Assembly: GCA_000471925.1 (NCBI GenBank)
Contig: CP006667.1
Location: 3,906,001 to 3,970,000 of the forward strand
DNA from: Ralstonia pickettii DTP0602
GTDB lineage: Bacteria; Pseudomonadota; Gammaproteobacteria; Burkholderiales; Burkholderiaceae
Direction: 5' to 3'
DNA: 64,000 nucleotides
Shown here: piece by piece, positions 1 to 8,009 of the stretch
Layout: each line of letters opens with the position of its first letter
How positions within the stretch are numbered: the first letter of the stretch is position 1
Notes under the pieces: generated by a model
Databases searched by the model: none
The model's input: the letters and a program-made list of their open reading frames with translations, nothing else
Told to the model about the DNA's origin: nothing
Program-made: the position numbers and the translations under genes

Positions 1-1
1 T

Positions 2-865
2 TATTTTGCGGCCAAGGCACTGCTGGCCGCACAAGACGCGGGCATGACCACCAGAGCCGCCGCCACCCGCTGGATCGCATGGCTGCTGCCGCGCCAGCAC
101 GCCGACGGCCGCTTCGACCGCTACTGCATGAAAGGCCAGCGCTTCGTGACCTGCCAGGAGGCTGACGCCGACGACGCGCTGATGGCGGCCTGGATGGAAC
201 TGCTGGTCCGCAGCGCGCCGCCCAAGGGCATGCCGCCGGCGTGGCAGGCCAGCTTCGACAAGGCCAGCCGGTACCTGGACACCCTGCGCGACGCTCGCTC
301 CGGCGTCTACTACATCTCGGCCAAGCTCCCGGTGGCCCTGCTGATGGACAACGTGGAAGTCTCAAGCGCCTTCAAGGCTGCCAGCCACTATCGCCAGCGC
401 CACGGAGACGCCGTAGGCGCCGCCGGCTGGAGGCGCAAGGCCGAACAGCTCGACAAGGACATCCTGCGCGTATTCTGGCGCCCCAACCAGGGCTATCTGG
501 TCAGTACCCAGCCTCGCGAGCAGTTCGAGTTCTATCCCGACGCCGTGGCGCAGATCTTCCCCATTCTGGGCGATATCCAGCCCGCGAACCGGCCCCATGC
601 CGTCGCTTACCAGTCATGGATGAACGAGAACCGCTGGGCCTGGTTGCAGATGTCCGAAGTCGATTTCCCCTGGGGGCTGGTCGCCCTGGTCGCCGACAAG
701 ATGGGAGACAAGGACGCCATCGCGTGCTGGCGCCTGCGTTCCATCCAGTTCCGGCATGGCAAGCACTGGAATGTCTTGGAGGAGGCACTGTACCTGGCGT
801 TCGAGTCGCGGCTGAGTCCCGAGCAGGCGATTGCGCCGCCTGCGCCAGGCTTGCGGTGTCGCTGA
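2..865 (+). CDS. 5'-truncated all-helical (alpha/alpha-barrel-like) protein, possible glycosidase or polysaccharide-processing enzyme
   Basis: The reading frame is open from base 2, so the gene begins to the left of the window; the internal ATG at 44 is probably not the start. About 287 residues are visible. The helical, aromatic-rich character (WMNENRWAWLQ, FYPDAVAQIFPIL, VDFPWGLVALVADKMGD) resembles six-hairpin glycosidase-type barrels, but I cannot assign a family. It is followed on the same strand by a YaiO-like outer membrane barrel and a multi-pass membrane protein, which suggests a role in making or exporting a surface polysaccharide. The function is inferred from context; only the open frame and its end are seen directly. 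Confidence 0.6.
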   Translation, partial: YFAAKALLAAQDAGMTTRAAATRWIAWLLPRQHADGRFDRYCMKGQRFVTCQEADADDALMAAWMELLVRSAPPKGMPPAWQASFDKASRYLDTLRDARSGVYYISAKLPVALLMDNVEVSSAFKAASHYRQRHGDAVGAAGWRRKAEQLDKDILRVFWRPNQGYLVSTQPREQFEFYPDAVAQIFPILGDIQPANRPHAVAYQSWMNENRWAWLQMSEVDFPWGLVALVADKMGDKDAIACWRLRSIQFRHGKHWNVLEEALYLAFESRLSPEQAIAPPAPGLRCR

Positions 866-969
866 TTTGCACCACATCGGGCTAAGACATGCGAAACGCG
901 TCACCACCGAGCGAGCCATTATCGACTGATCGCCGCGAAGCAGTGTATGGTTCAACAGCAGCATGCGGG

Positions 970-996
970 CCGGAGGGTCCTGACGGGCCCCTCCGG
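970..996 (+). other. Hairpin in the leader of the YaiO-like gene
   Basis: An 8-bp perfect inverted repeat (CCGGAGGG at 970-977 and CCCTCCGG at 989-996) with an 11-nt loop lies 33 nt before the start at 1029. There is no U-tract, so it is not an obvious terminator. It could be a leader structure or chance in GC-rich DNA. Confidence 0.3.
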
Positions 997-1028
997 GCGA
1001 CATCGACCAGAAGATCGACAGGATACGC

Positions 1029-1868
1029 ATGGCGAAGCTCTCGGATACCAGAACCCACGGCGCTCGTGCCCTGCCCCTGCTGGGCATGCTGGCACTGCTT
1101 GCCGCCACCGATGTCCGCGCCCAGGCAGAAGCTACCCCGCCAAGGACGTTCGCGCCCTTGCTCACGGGTTTCGTGGAAGGCGGCCTCGGCCACGCCAACC
1201 TCACCGGCGACAATGCCAACTGGAACGACCAGTACCTGCGAGGCGGGGTCAACTTCACCCCGAAGGATTACGTGACCGGCGAAATCAGCCACCAGAGCCA
1301 CTTCGGCGACCAGGGCACGTTCTTCGGGCTGGGCTACACCCGCACCTTCGACGAGAACTGGTACGGCTTCCTGAGCGCCGGCACCAGCGCGGGCGGCTTC
1401 TTCCTGCCCGAGGTCCGGGTCGACGGCCTGCTGTTCCGCAAGCTGCTAGAGAAGAAGAACCTGGTCGTGAGCGCCGGCTTCACCTACTACCGCGCCAAGG
1501 AGGTCTATACCGACAAGACCTTGCTGCTGGGCCTGACCTACTATTTCGACGCCCCCTGGATCATCCAGCTCGGCGCGCGTCTCAACCGCAGCGATCCGGG
1601 CAATGTCCGCTCCAATCGCGGCATAGTCGCCGTGACCTACGGCCGCGACAAAGACCAGTTCATCACCCTGAAATACGACGGTGGCAGCGAAGCCTACCAG
1701 CTCACCGGCGAGCAGGCCCTGCTGAGCGACTTCAACAGCCATGAAGTCTCGCTGACCTGGCGCAAATGGTTCACCAAGCGCTACGGCATCAACCTGCGCG
1801 CCATTTACTACGACAACCCCTCCTACACGCGCAAGCAAGCGGAAATCGGGGTCTTCGCGGAGTTCTAG
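1029..1868 (+). CDS. YaiO-like outer membrane beta-barrel protein
   Basis: 279 residues with an N-terminal signal peptide ending near residue 31 (LLAATDVRAQA). The rest is alternating beta-strand sequence rich in Tyr, Gly and Asn, ending in ...EIGVFAEF with a terminal Phe, as outer membrane barrels do. Repeated strand turns (GGLGHANLTGDNANWNDQY, TGEISHQSHFG) resemble the YaiO family. Family members are thought to sit in the outer membrane beside polysaccharide-processing enzymes. The start is supported by AGGA 7 nt upstream. A truncated helical-barrel gene precedes it and a membrane protein follows after 15 nt, so the three are probably co-transcribed. The family call is moderately sure; the substrate is unknown. 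Confidence 0.7.
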   Translation: MAKLSDTRTHGARALPLLGMLALLAATDVRAQAEATPPRTFAPLLTGFVEGGLGHANLTGDNANWNDQYLRGGVNFTPKDYVTGEISHQSHFGDQGTFFGLGYTRTFDENWYGFLSAGTSAGGFFLPEVRVDGLLFRKLLEKKNLVVSAGFTYYRAKEVYTDKTLLLGLTYYFDAPWIIQLGARLNRSDPGNVRSNRGIVAVTYGRDKDQFITLKYDGGSEAYQLTGEQALLSDFNSHEVSLTWRKWFTKRYGINLRAIYYDNPSYTRKQAEIGVFAEF

Positions 1869-1883
1869 CCCGGAGTTCTAGCC

Positions 1884-2690
1884 ATGACGCACCCCACCGG
1901 ACACACTGTTGCCACACGCGACCAGAGCGACGCCCTTGGCCTGACCGTCCTGTGCCTGGCCCGGCATCGTTCGCTGGACCACCTGACCCTGTCCGTCCCC
2001 GCGATCGCGGGAATCCTGCTGGTGCCGGTGGCGTTCAATGTGGCCGAATGGATGCTGCGCGACCGTATCAGCGGGGTGTGGGCGGGGGTGCTGCGCTTCT
2101 GGATCGACAAGCTCGGCATCGAGGGCAGCGTCAGTGAGCAATTGACGCGGGTGGCGTGGTTCGACTTCAACCTGCCCTACACCACTGTCGTTGCCCCGGC
2201 GCCAGACGTGCTGACCTGGTGCATAACGCTGATCGGCACGCTTGCCGTTTGCCTGATGACGTTTCGGATACGGGACCAGTACCTGCCGCTGCGGTATTTC
2301 CTGCTGTTCGCCGTGTTCATCCAGGCCACGGCGCTTCTGTTCTTCGCGGTCGCGCCGCAGAGCTTTCCGTACTCGGCCAGCAGATACGTGGACAACGGCG
2401 TGAAGACCTGCGCCAGCTTCTTGTTCCTGTTGCCGTGGGGGCATGCGCTGGTCTACTACATCTTTGACTTCTCGTGGCCGAAGAAGATATTTCTGACACT
2501 GCTCACGCTTGTGTTTGTCGTGATCGCGGTGCCGATGCAACTGGCGTTGCACGTTTATCTGATGGTGTCCTGTTCGTTGTTGCAGATGCCACTGCTGTCG
2601 TTTGTGTTCGGGCCGACGATGCTGGTGTTTGGGTGTATTGCGTTGTATGGGTGGGCGATGAGTTGGGAGAGGGTTGAGCGAAAGGTGTAG
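1884..2690 (+). CDS. Multi-pass inner membrane protein of unknown function
   Basis: 268 residues with about six hydrophobic segments: near 38-56 (LSVPAIAGILLVPVAF), 110-128 (VLTWCITLIGTLAVCLM), 137-157, 180-195, 203-222 (IFLTLLTLVFVVIAVPM) and 232-256. I recognise no catalytic motif or family. It starts 15 nt after the YaiO-like gene and runs in the same direction, so it is probably part of the same transcript. Codon choice becomes less GC-rich near the 3' end (many tgt/ttg codons from 2560 onward) than in the preceding gene. It may anchor or assist envelope polysaccharide export; this is inference from position only. Confidence 0.6.
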   Translation: MTHPTGHTVATRDQSDALGLTVLCLARHRSLDHLTLSVPAIAGILLVPVAFNVAEWMLRDRISGVWAGVLRFWIDKLGIEGSVSEQLTRVAWFDFNLPYTTVVAPAPDVLTWCITLIGTLAVCLMTFRIRDQYLPLRYFLLFAVFIQATALLFFAVAPQSFPYSASRYVDNGVKTCASFLFLLPWGHALVYYIFDFSWPKKIFLTLLTLVFVVIAVPMQLALHVYLMVSCSLLQMPLLSFVFGPTMLVFGCIALYGWAMSWERVERKV

Positions 2691-2721
2691 AAGCCGAAGG
2701 CGTCGCCTTGGTACGTTGCCC

Positions 2722-3243
2722 TTATGCCAGGAGCGCGCGCAACTCACGCTTCATCGCAGGAACCGCCAGGCTCGCGCTCTTCGCGAGATTCACCTGCATG
2801 GCCATCGCCGCCACCTCAATGAGCCTGGGATCGATCTCGTAGTCCCGCTGCTGCAACCACACCAGCACATCCCGCAAGTGCCACAGGACGCTGCTGCCTT
2901 CGTGCACAGGCGGCGGGAAGGATTCGGGATAGCCGAGCATCAGCTTGCGCATGTTCTGGCGGGACATGCCGACGATGTCGGCGATGTCTGTCAGGCCCAC
3001 GAGATCGGGGGCGGCTTCGATCAGGATGGCGGAAGGCATTGCACGCCTGGCGTCGGCCAGGGCGCTCAGGACGGCGGCGTTGGCAGATTCGGCTTCGCGG
3101 TTGAAGGCCAGCGCAATCCTACCTGTCAGCCCTGTACCAGCGATTGCGTCCTCACATCCTGCTTCGTACAGGCGTTCTACCAGCGTGTCGGGGTCGTTGT
3201 CGTCTGGCGACAGTTGGTATTTGAGGGTGAAGGCGTAATCCAT
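2722..3243 (-). CDS. HTH DNA-binding protein, possible antitoxin of a HicA-like pair
   Basis: 173 residues from the ATG at 3243, which has AGGG about 8 nt upstream; an ATG further upstream at 3429 would overlap the neighbouring gene and is rejected. The N-terminus (MDYAFTLKYQL) resembles the small beta-strand domain of HicB-type antitoxins. The segment around residues 85-115 (DLVGLTDIADIVGMSRQNM) reads as a helix-turn-helix with an XRE/MerR-like recognition helix. It starts 2 nt after the stop of the HicA-like gene, a tight toxin-then-antitoxin order as in hicAB. The DNA-binding call is fairly secure; the antitoxin role is inferred from pairing. Confidence 0.65.
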   Translation of the reverse strand: MDYAFTLKYQLSPDDNDPDTLVERLYEAGCEDAIAGTGLTGRIALAFNREAESANAAVLSALADARRAMPSAILIEAAPDLVGLTDIADIVGMSRQNMRKLMLGYPESFPPPVHEGSSVLWHLRDVLVWLQQRDYEIDPRLIEVAAMAMQVNLAKSASLAVPAMKRELRALLA

Positions 3244-3245
3244 GG

Positions 3246-3530
3246 CTATTCCCTGGTCTGCAATTTGAGCAGCGTTGTCTCTTCGTACGAATGCGAGCAG
3301 TTGTCCACGATCCGCCTGATTGCGTTGGCATGGTTGGCCGGACGCTTTGGCGTGCTCCAGATGCTGGAGATACAGAACTCGCCGCAGCGGCATCCCTTGT
3401 CGTTGCGAGGGCAGTAGATACGGCCCCACGCATGTCCGTTACCCTTCGCCTTCTCGACGCGCCAGCCTTGCAGTTCGGCATGTCTTAGTGCTGCCTCGAT
3501 CTCCTTCTTGGGGTGCTTGGCACGGACCAT
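3246..3530 (-). CDS. Small HicA-like protein, possible mRNA-targeting toxin
   Basis: 94 residues. It begins with KHPKKEIEAALRHAELQGW and continues with KGNGHAWGRIYC, which matches the HicA pattern of an N-terminal helix, a Gly/Asn-Gly-His turn carrying the catalytic His, and beta-strands. HicA proteins are double-stranded-RNA-binding-fold ribonucleases that cleave mRNA. An unusual feature is a Cys-rich insert (CPRNDKGCRCGEFC, four Cys) that could bind zinc. The ATG at 3530 has GGAG 7 nt upstream. The downstream HTH gene is separated by 2 nt. The call rests on motif resemblance read by eye, so the toxin role is tentative. Confidence 0.55.
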   Translation of the reverse strand: MVRAKHPKKEIEAALRHAELQGWRVEKAKGNGHAWGRIYCPRNDKGCRCGEFCISSIWSTPKRPANHANAIRRIVDNCSHSYEETTLLKLQTRE

Positions 3531-3895
3531 TCGTATCTCCGAGGCTAGAGGGGCAACGAGCGGTTGTCAAGCGACAACCACTAGACAAGCAAATTCCGAG
3601 GGGATCGGAGAATTGTCGTTGCACGGGGCTCGGGCGGGCTTGAGAGGAGTCTGCAATCGGCGGCCGTATCAGCCATCAAGCCAAGTGGACGGCATGGGCG
3701 GGGGCCTGCGACACGTAGGATGCCTGCACCCCTTCGTCGCGTGGTGGCCAGACAGACCACGCGGAAATATGTGCGGGTGGTATGAGGTGGTGGTGCGGTA
3801 GTGCGTCAATCTGTCGGTGATCGCTGACAGAAGAGGTTTTGCTTTGCCATAACTGGCCCGGCGGAAACCATCTTCACGCCGGGCATGCCCCACAT
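3531..3895. other. Intergenic stretch with no confident gene
   Basis: It holds an inverted repeat (CGCGTGGT at 3738-3745 and ACCACGCG at 3756-3763) and, at 3795-3848, one copy of a diverged repeat also present at 8885-8938. No convincing coding frame was seen. Confidence 0.5.
3795..3848 (-). repeat. Diverged direct repeat, copy 1
   Basis: About 54 nt matching 8885-8938 at roughly three positions in four, in the same orientation and without gaps. The best shared core is TCGGTGATCGCTGACAGAAG against TCGGTGGTCGCTGGCGGAAG. Read on the minus strand, both copies encode a similar peptide ending in TD-x2-T-x-YR, so they may be remnants of one gene family. Confidence 0.55.
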
Positions 3896-4741
3896 TTAAC
3901 TGCCCTTCCATTCCGGCGAGCGCCGGCTCACGAACGCGTCTACCCCTTCGCGGAAGTCGCTGCTCCCGTAGCACAACCGCACCAGGTCATCCGTATCGGC
4001 CACCGCCTCCACGGTCTGGCGCCGCAACGCCTCCTTGACCACCGTCTGCGTAACAGGCGCCAACGCGGCGAGCCGGTCGCATAGCGCAGCGACCTCGCCC
4101 TCCAGCGCCTCGGCACCATAAACACCTTCCAGAAAACCGCAGGCCAGCGCGGCGTCGGCATCCAGTATCTGCGCCAGCAGCAGCATGCGCCGCACCGGCT
4201 GCAGCCCCCAGGCCGCGCGCAGCTTGGCGAGGTTCAGCGCCGACAGCGTGTTGCCCAGCGTGCGCGCGATCGGCACGCCGAAGCGGGCCTTGGGGGTGGC
4301 CACACGGAAGTCGCAGGCAGTGGCGATGGCCAGGCCGCCGCCCACCGCCCAGCCCTCAATGACCGCCACAGTAGGTATCGGCAGCTGTTCGACAAGGCGA
4401 ATGCCCTCGTCGATGCGCGCTTCGTAGGCAACCCCGTCGTCCCCGTTCGAGAATTGCTGGAACTGTGCGATGTCGGTGCCCGCGACAAAGGCTTCGCCGC
4501 CCGCGCCGCGCAGCACCACCACGCGCACGCGCGCACTGCCGTCAGCGGCGAGCGTGCGGCAGTGCGTGGCGAGTTGTTCGTACATTGCCCATGTCATCGC
4601 ATTACGCGCGGCCGGACGATCGAACGTCAGCGTCGCGACCTGCCCCTGCACTGTCAGCGTGACCTGACCGTCGCTGCCCGGACCGGCTTCGCGCTGGCTC
4701 GCCGCTGGTTGACCGCCTCCCGGCGGCTGCGCGGCGTTCAT
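3896..4741 (-). CDS. Enoyl-CoA hydratase/isomerase family protein
   Basis: 281 residues of the crotonase superfamily, which hydrates or isomerises CoA thioesters in the cytoplasm. Visible features are the substrate-binding start (VQGQVATLTFDRPAARNAMT), the first oxyanion-hole region with GTDIAQF, and the second (EGWAVGGGLAIATACDFRVA, roughly residues 125-144). The start overlaps the stop of the upstream CoA transferase in an ATGA arrangement (4738-4741), so the two are translationally coupled. The pairing suggests that an acid is activated to its CoA ester and then hydrated. The exact substrate cannot be read from the sequence. Confidence 0.9.
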   Translation of the reverse strand: MNAAQPPGGGQPAASQREAGPGSDGQVTLTVQGQVATLTFDRPAARNAMTWAMYEQLATHCRTLAADGSARVRVVVLRGAGGEAFVAGTDIAQFQQFSNGDDGVAYEARIDEGIRLVEQLPIPTVAVIEGWAVGGGLAIATACDFRVATPKARFGVPIARTLGNTLSALNLAKLRAAWGLQPVRRMLLLAQILDADAALACGFLEGVYGAEALEGEVAALCDRLAALAPVTQTVVKEALRRQTVEAVADTDDLVRLCYGSSDFREGVDAFVSRRSPEWKGS

Positions 4742-5973
4742 GCGCCGAACGCGCCGGCCGCGGCCAGCGACTGCTGTTCATCCTTCGACAGCCCCAGCTC
4801 GGCCAGGACTTCTTCTGTATGCTGGCCAAGCAGCGGCGGCGGACGACGTACCTGCTGCGGCGTGCCGCCCATCTTCACCGCGAAGCCGATATTGGGCACC
4901 TTGCCCTCGATCGGATGGTCGATCTCGATGCGCATCTGGCGGTGCCGGCCATGCTCGCTGTCGAAGGCCTGCGGGTAGGTCAGGATCGGGCCGGCCGGGA
5001 TGCCGACTTCGAGCAGCTGCTCGATCCATGAGTCGGCGCTCTGCTTGGCGAAGGTCTCCTCCAGCGCGGCGATCAGTGCCGGCCGGTTGGCCAGCCGCAG
5101 CGCCACGGTGGCAAAGCGCACATCCGCGAGCAGGTCGGTCCGGTCGAGCGTATTGCACAGCAGGTGCCACAGCTTCTGGTTGGTGGCCCCCATGACAAAG
5201 TAGCCGTCGCCGGCCTTCATCGCCTGGTAGGGCGCGCTCATGCGGTTAGCCGTGCCCAGCGGCTCGGGCTCGCGGCCCGTACCCCAGTACTCGCAGGTGT
5301 CCCACACCGAGAACGCCAGCGCGGAATCAAACAGCGACGCATCCACGTACTGCCCCTTCCCCGTCTCCTTGGCACCGATGTACGCGGCCAGCATGCCGTA
5401 GGTCGCGAACAGCGCGCAGCCGATATCGGCCACCGGCACGCCCGCCTTCACCGGCGGGCCGCCCGGGTAGCCGGTGACGCTCATCACGCCCGACATGGCC
5501 TGCGCCATCAGGTCGAAGCCGGGCCGCCCGGCCCACGGTCCAGTCTGGCCAAAGCCCGAGATGCTGACGTAGACCAGCTTCGGATTGATCTTGGCGAGCG
5601 TCTCGTAGTCGATCCCCAGACGCTTCATCACGCCAGGACGATAGTTCTCCACCAGAATGTCGGCCGATTCCGCCAGGCGATACAGCACCTGCCGCCCGGA
5701 ATCGGTCTTCAGGTCCAGCGTGACGCTGCGCTTGTTGCGGTTCATGTTGAGGAAGCCCATGCTGTCCGAGCCCTTCATCTTGAACCCCATCGAGCCGCGC
5801 GTCTGGTCACCGCCGTCGGGCGGTTCGATCTTGATCACGTCGGCGCCGAGGTCGGCCAGCAGCATGCAGGCATAGGGCCCGGCCATGACCTGACTGACGT
5901 CGAGCACGCGCACGCCGGCCAGCGGCAGGTTGGATGCAGGCGCTTGTGCGCGGGAATCGCTGAAATCTGTCAT
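4738..5973 (-). CDS. CaiB/BaiF family CoA transferase
   Basis: 411 residues of the class III CoA-transferase family, which moves CoA between carboxylic acids. The N-terminal signature (PLAGVRVLDVSQVMAGPYA) is followed by LLADLGADVIKIEPP. The usual catalytic Asp region appears as FDLMAQAMSGVMSVTG (around residue 150). I chose the ATG at 5973, which has AGGAAG 7 nt upstream, over a longer frame starting at 6033. The gene lies between a Bug receptor gene and an enoyl-CoA hydratase gene, all on the minus strand, giving a plausible operon that takes up an organic acid and activates it. Confidence 0.9.
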   Translation of the reverse strand: MTDFSDSRAQAPASNLPLAGVRVLDVSQVMAGPYACMLLADLGADVIKIEPPDGGDQTRGSMGFKMKGSDSMGFLNMNRNKRSVTLDLKTDSGRQVLYRLAESADILVENYRPGVMKRLGIDYETLAKINPKLVYVSISGFGQTGPWAGRPGFDLMAQAMSGVMSVTGYPGGPPVKAGVPVADIGCALFATYGMLAAYIGAKETGKGQYVDASLFDSALAFSVWDTCEYWGTGREPEPLGTANRMSAPYQAMKAGDGYFVMGATNQKLWHLLCNTLDRTDLLADVRFATVALRLANRPALIAALEETFAKQSADSWIEQLLEVGIPAGPILTYPQAFDSEHGRHRQMRIEIDHPIEGKVPNIGFAVKMGGTPQQVRRPPPLLGQHTEEVLAELGLSKDEQQSLAAAGAFGA

Positions 5974-6032
5974 CGGTTGCTTCCTGGAAAATTCGATATA
6001 GCGGCGTGCATGGGCGCGACGGCTCCTGGCCA

Positions 6033-6998
6033 TCAGCTTTCAGCTTTCACGCCGGCGTCCTTCACGACCTTGGCCCACTTGGTGGACTCGGACGCGATGA
6101 AGGCGCCGAACTGCTGGCTCGAGCCGCCGGAGTCCTCGGCGCCGAAGCTCTTGAGCCGCTCGGCAACGTCGGGCATGGCCAGCACGCGGTTGACGTCAGC
6201 ATTCATGCGCTGCACCAGCGCCGGCGGCATGCCCTTCGGGCCCACCAGGCCGTACCACGACGCCGCGTCCAGGCCGGGGAAGCCGGACTCCGCCAGCGTC
6301 GGCACATTGGGGTGGCTGGCCGCGCGCTTCAGCCGGGTCTGCGCGATCGCGATCACCTTGCCTTGCTGGATAAAGGGGGTGGCGGCGGTCATGGTGTCGA
6401 AGGCATAGTCGATCTGGCCGCCGATCAGGTCCGCCACCAGCGGACCCGAGCCCTTGTAAGGCACGTGCACCACATCGAGCTTGGCCTGCAGGCGGAACAT
6501 CTCCAGCGCCAGGTGCTGTGCCGAGCCGATACCGGACGAACCGAAGGAAATCTTTCCAGGCTTCTGGCGGCATAGCGCCACGATGTCCGAAACGCTGCGC
6601 ACCTTCTGTTCCGGACGGCAGGTCAGCATGTTGGGCGTGACACCCACCATCGAAATCGGCGTGAAGTCAGTGCGCGGGTCGTACTTGACGTCCAGCAGCG
6701 CCGGGGCGATCGCATGGCTGTTGACATGCGCCATCAGCAGCGTGGTGCCGTCAGGCGGCTGCTTGGCGACGTAGGCGGCGGCGATCGCGCCGGTCGCGCC
6801 GGGCTTGTTTTCCACCAGTACGCTGGTGTTCCACATCACGCCCAGCTTCTGCCCGATCACCCGCGCCAGCACGTCAGTGCCACCGCCGGGGGCAAAGCCC
6901 ACCACGATGCGTACCGGGCCGGCCATATCCGCAGCGCGCACGAGGCCGGGCATCGCCAGTCCGGCTGTTGCCGCCAGAATAAATTGTCTGCGCTGCAT
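6033..6998 (-). CDS. Tripartite tricarboxylate transporter substrate-binding protein (Bug family)
   Basis: 321 residues. The N-terminus MQRRQFILAATAGLAMPG is a signal peptide with a twin-arginine-like RRQFIL, cleaved near LVRAA. The mature protein starts with the Bug hallmark VRIVVGFAPGGGTDVLAR, followed by KPGATGAIAA, and later PYKGSGPLVADLIGGQIDYAFD, regions that cradle carboxylate ligands. Bug proteins bind organic acids in the periplasm; Cupriavidus and Bordetella encode very many of them, usually without a dedicated membrane partner. It is adjacent to a CoA transferase and downstream of a LysR gene, so the ligand is probably the acid handled by that pathway. Confidence 0.92.
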   Translation of the reverse strand: MQRRQFILAATAGLAMPGLVRAADMAGPVRIVVGFAPGGGTDVLARVIGQKLGVMWNTSVLVENKPGATGAIAAAYVAKQPPDGTTLLMAHVNSHAIAPALLDVKYDPRTDFTPISMVGVTPNMLTCRPEQKVRSVSDIVALCRQKPGKISFGSSGIGSAQHLALEMFRLQAKLDVVHVPYKGSGPLVADLIGGQIDYAFDTMTAATPFIQQGKVIAIAQTRLKRAASHPNVPTLAESGFPGLDAASWYGLVGPKGMPPALVQRMNADVNRVLAMPDVAERLKSFGAEDSGGSSQQFGAFIASESTKWAKVVKDAGVKAES

Positions 6999-7061
6999 TG
7001 CGTGTCTCCGAGCTAGTAGTTATGGAGCCATCATCCGCAATGCGCCCGCCGCGGGCTATCG

Positions 7062-8009
7062 CTATTTGGGGGATTCAGGTTTCGCGTTTTGCGCAAGCAC
7101 CTCCAGCGCGCTGAGCGCCGCCGAGGAAAGTGCGCCATGGGGCCGGTGGCACAGCACGAATTGTCGTTCTGCCCATGGCTCGGCAATGGGCAACCGGACG
7201 AAGCGGCTACCGGCTGCCACCTCGCGCGCAATCGCCTCCGGCATCACCCCGCCACCCAGGTTCTGCGCCACCAGCGCGGCGATGCTGTCGAAGCCCCCCA
7301 CGCGCATGCGCATGCGCAGCACGCGGCCGGCCTCCTCCGCCAGCCGCTCCAGCCCGATCGAGATTGCCGAGCTTTCGCCGAGCACGATCAGGTCGCAGTC
7401 CAGTACGTCTTCCGACATGACCTTGCGGCGCCGGGCCAGGGCATGGCCGCGCGCTACGACCAGCACCAGCCGGTCAGTTCGATAGGGCTCGGTCGGCAGG
7501 TCGACTACGCCCAGGCTGCCTTCGTAGATACCTATGTCCACGGTGCCGCGGCGCAGGGATTGCTGGACTTCCAGGCTGTTCATTTCCTGCAGGTCGATGC
7601 GGACGCCGGGGCAGGCAGTGGTGCAGCGTTGGATGTCGAAGGGGAGGAACTGGATGACAGCGGACTTCGGGGCGGCTACGCGGACTACGCCAAGGTCGCC
7701 GCCGACGAAGGAGGCGGCGTCGTCCTGCATGCGCTGGACCGTGTGGGTGATGCCGCGGGCGTGGGCCAGCAGGGCGCGGCCGGCTTCGGTCAGGGCCATG
7801 CCGTGGGGGAGGCGTTCGAACAGGGAGACGCCGAGTTGGGATTCCAGTTCGAGGATGCGGCGGGAGGCGGCGGCTGGGGCCAGGTGGAGGCGTTCGGCGC
7901 CGCGGGTGATGCTGCCCTGGTCGGAGACTGCGATGAAAAGCTGGATGGTGGTCAGGTCGAAATGCAGACGCGGGGTGCGTGAGGGGAAGGAGGACGTCAC
8001 GATGGTCAC
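7062..8009 (-). CDS. LysR-family transcriptional regulator
   Basis: About 315 residues from a GTG at 8009. The N-terminal winged HTH reads FDLTTIQLFIAVSDQGSITR then LHLAPAAASRRILELESQLG, followed by the LysR effector-binding domain. It probably controls the Bug, CoA-transferase and hydratase genes just downstream. It lies in the same direction as its presumed targets, whereas most LysR genes are divergent. Start choice is uncertain: an ATG at 8045 lies inside the preceding PIN gene, while GTG codons at 8009 and 8000 lie at or just after that gene's stop; neither has a strong Shine-Dalgarno. The GTG at 8009 overlaps the PIN stop as GTGA, suggesting coupling. Confidence 0.85.
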   Translation of the reverse strand: MTIVTSSFPSRTPRLHFDLTTIQLFIAVSDQGSITRGAERLHLAPAAASRRILELESQLGVSLFERLPHGMALTEAGRALLAHARGITHTVQRMQDDAASFVGGDLGVVRVAAPKSAVIQFLPFDIQRCTTACPGVRIDLQEMNSLEVQQSLRRGTVDIGIYEGSLGVVDLPTEPYRTDRLVLVVARGHALARRRKVMSEDVLDCDLIVLGESSAISIGLERLAEEAGRVLRMRMRVGGFDSIAALVAQNLGGGVMPEAIAREVAAGSRFVRLPIAEPWAERQFVLCHRPHGALSSAALSALEVLAQNAKPESPK

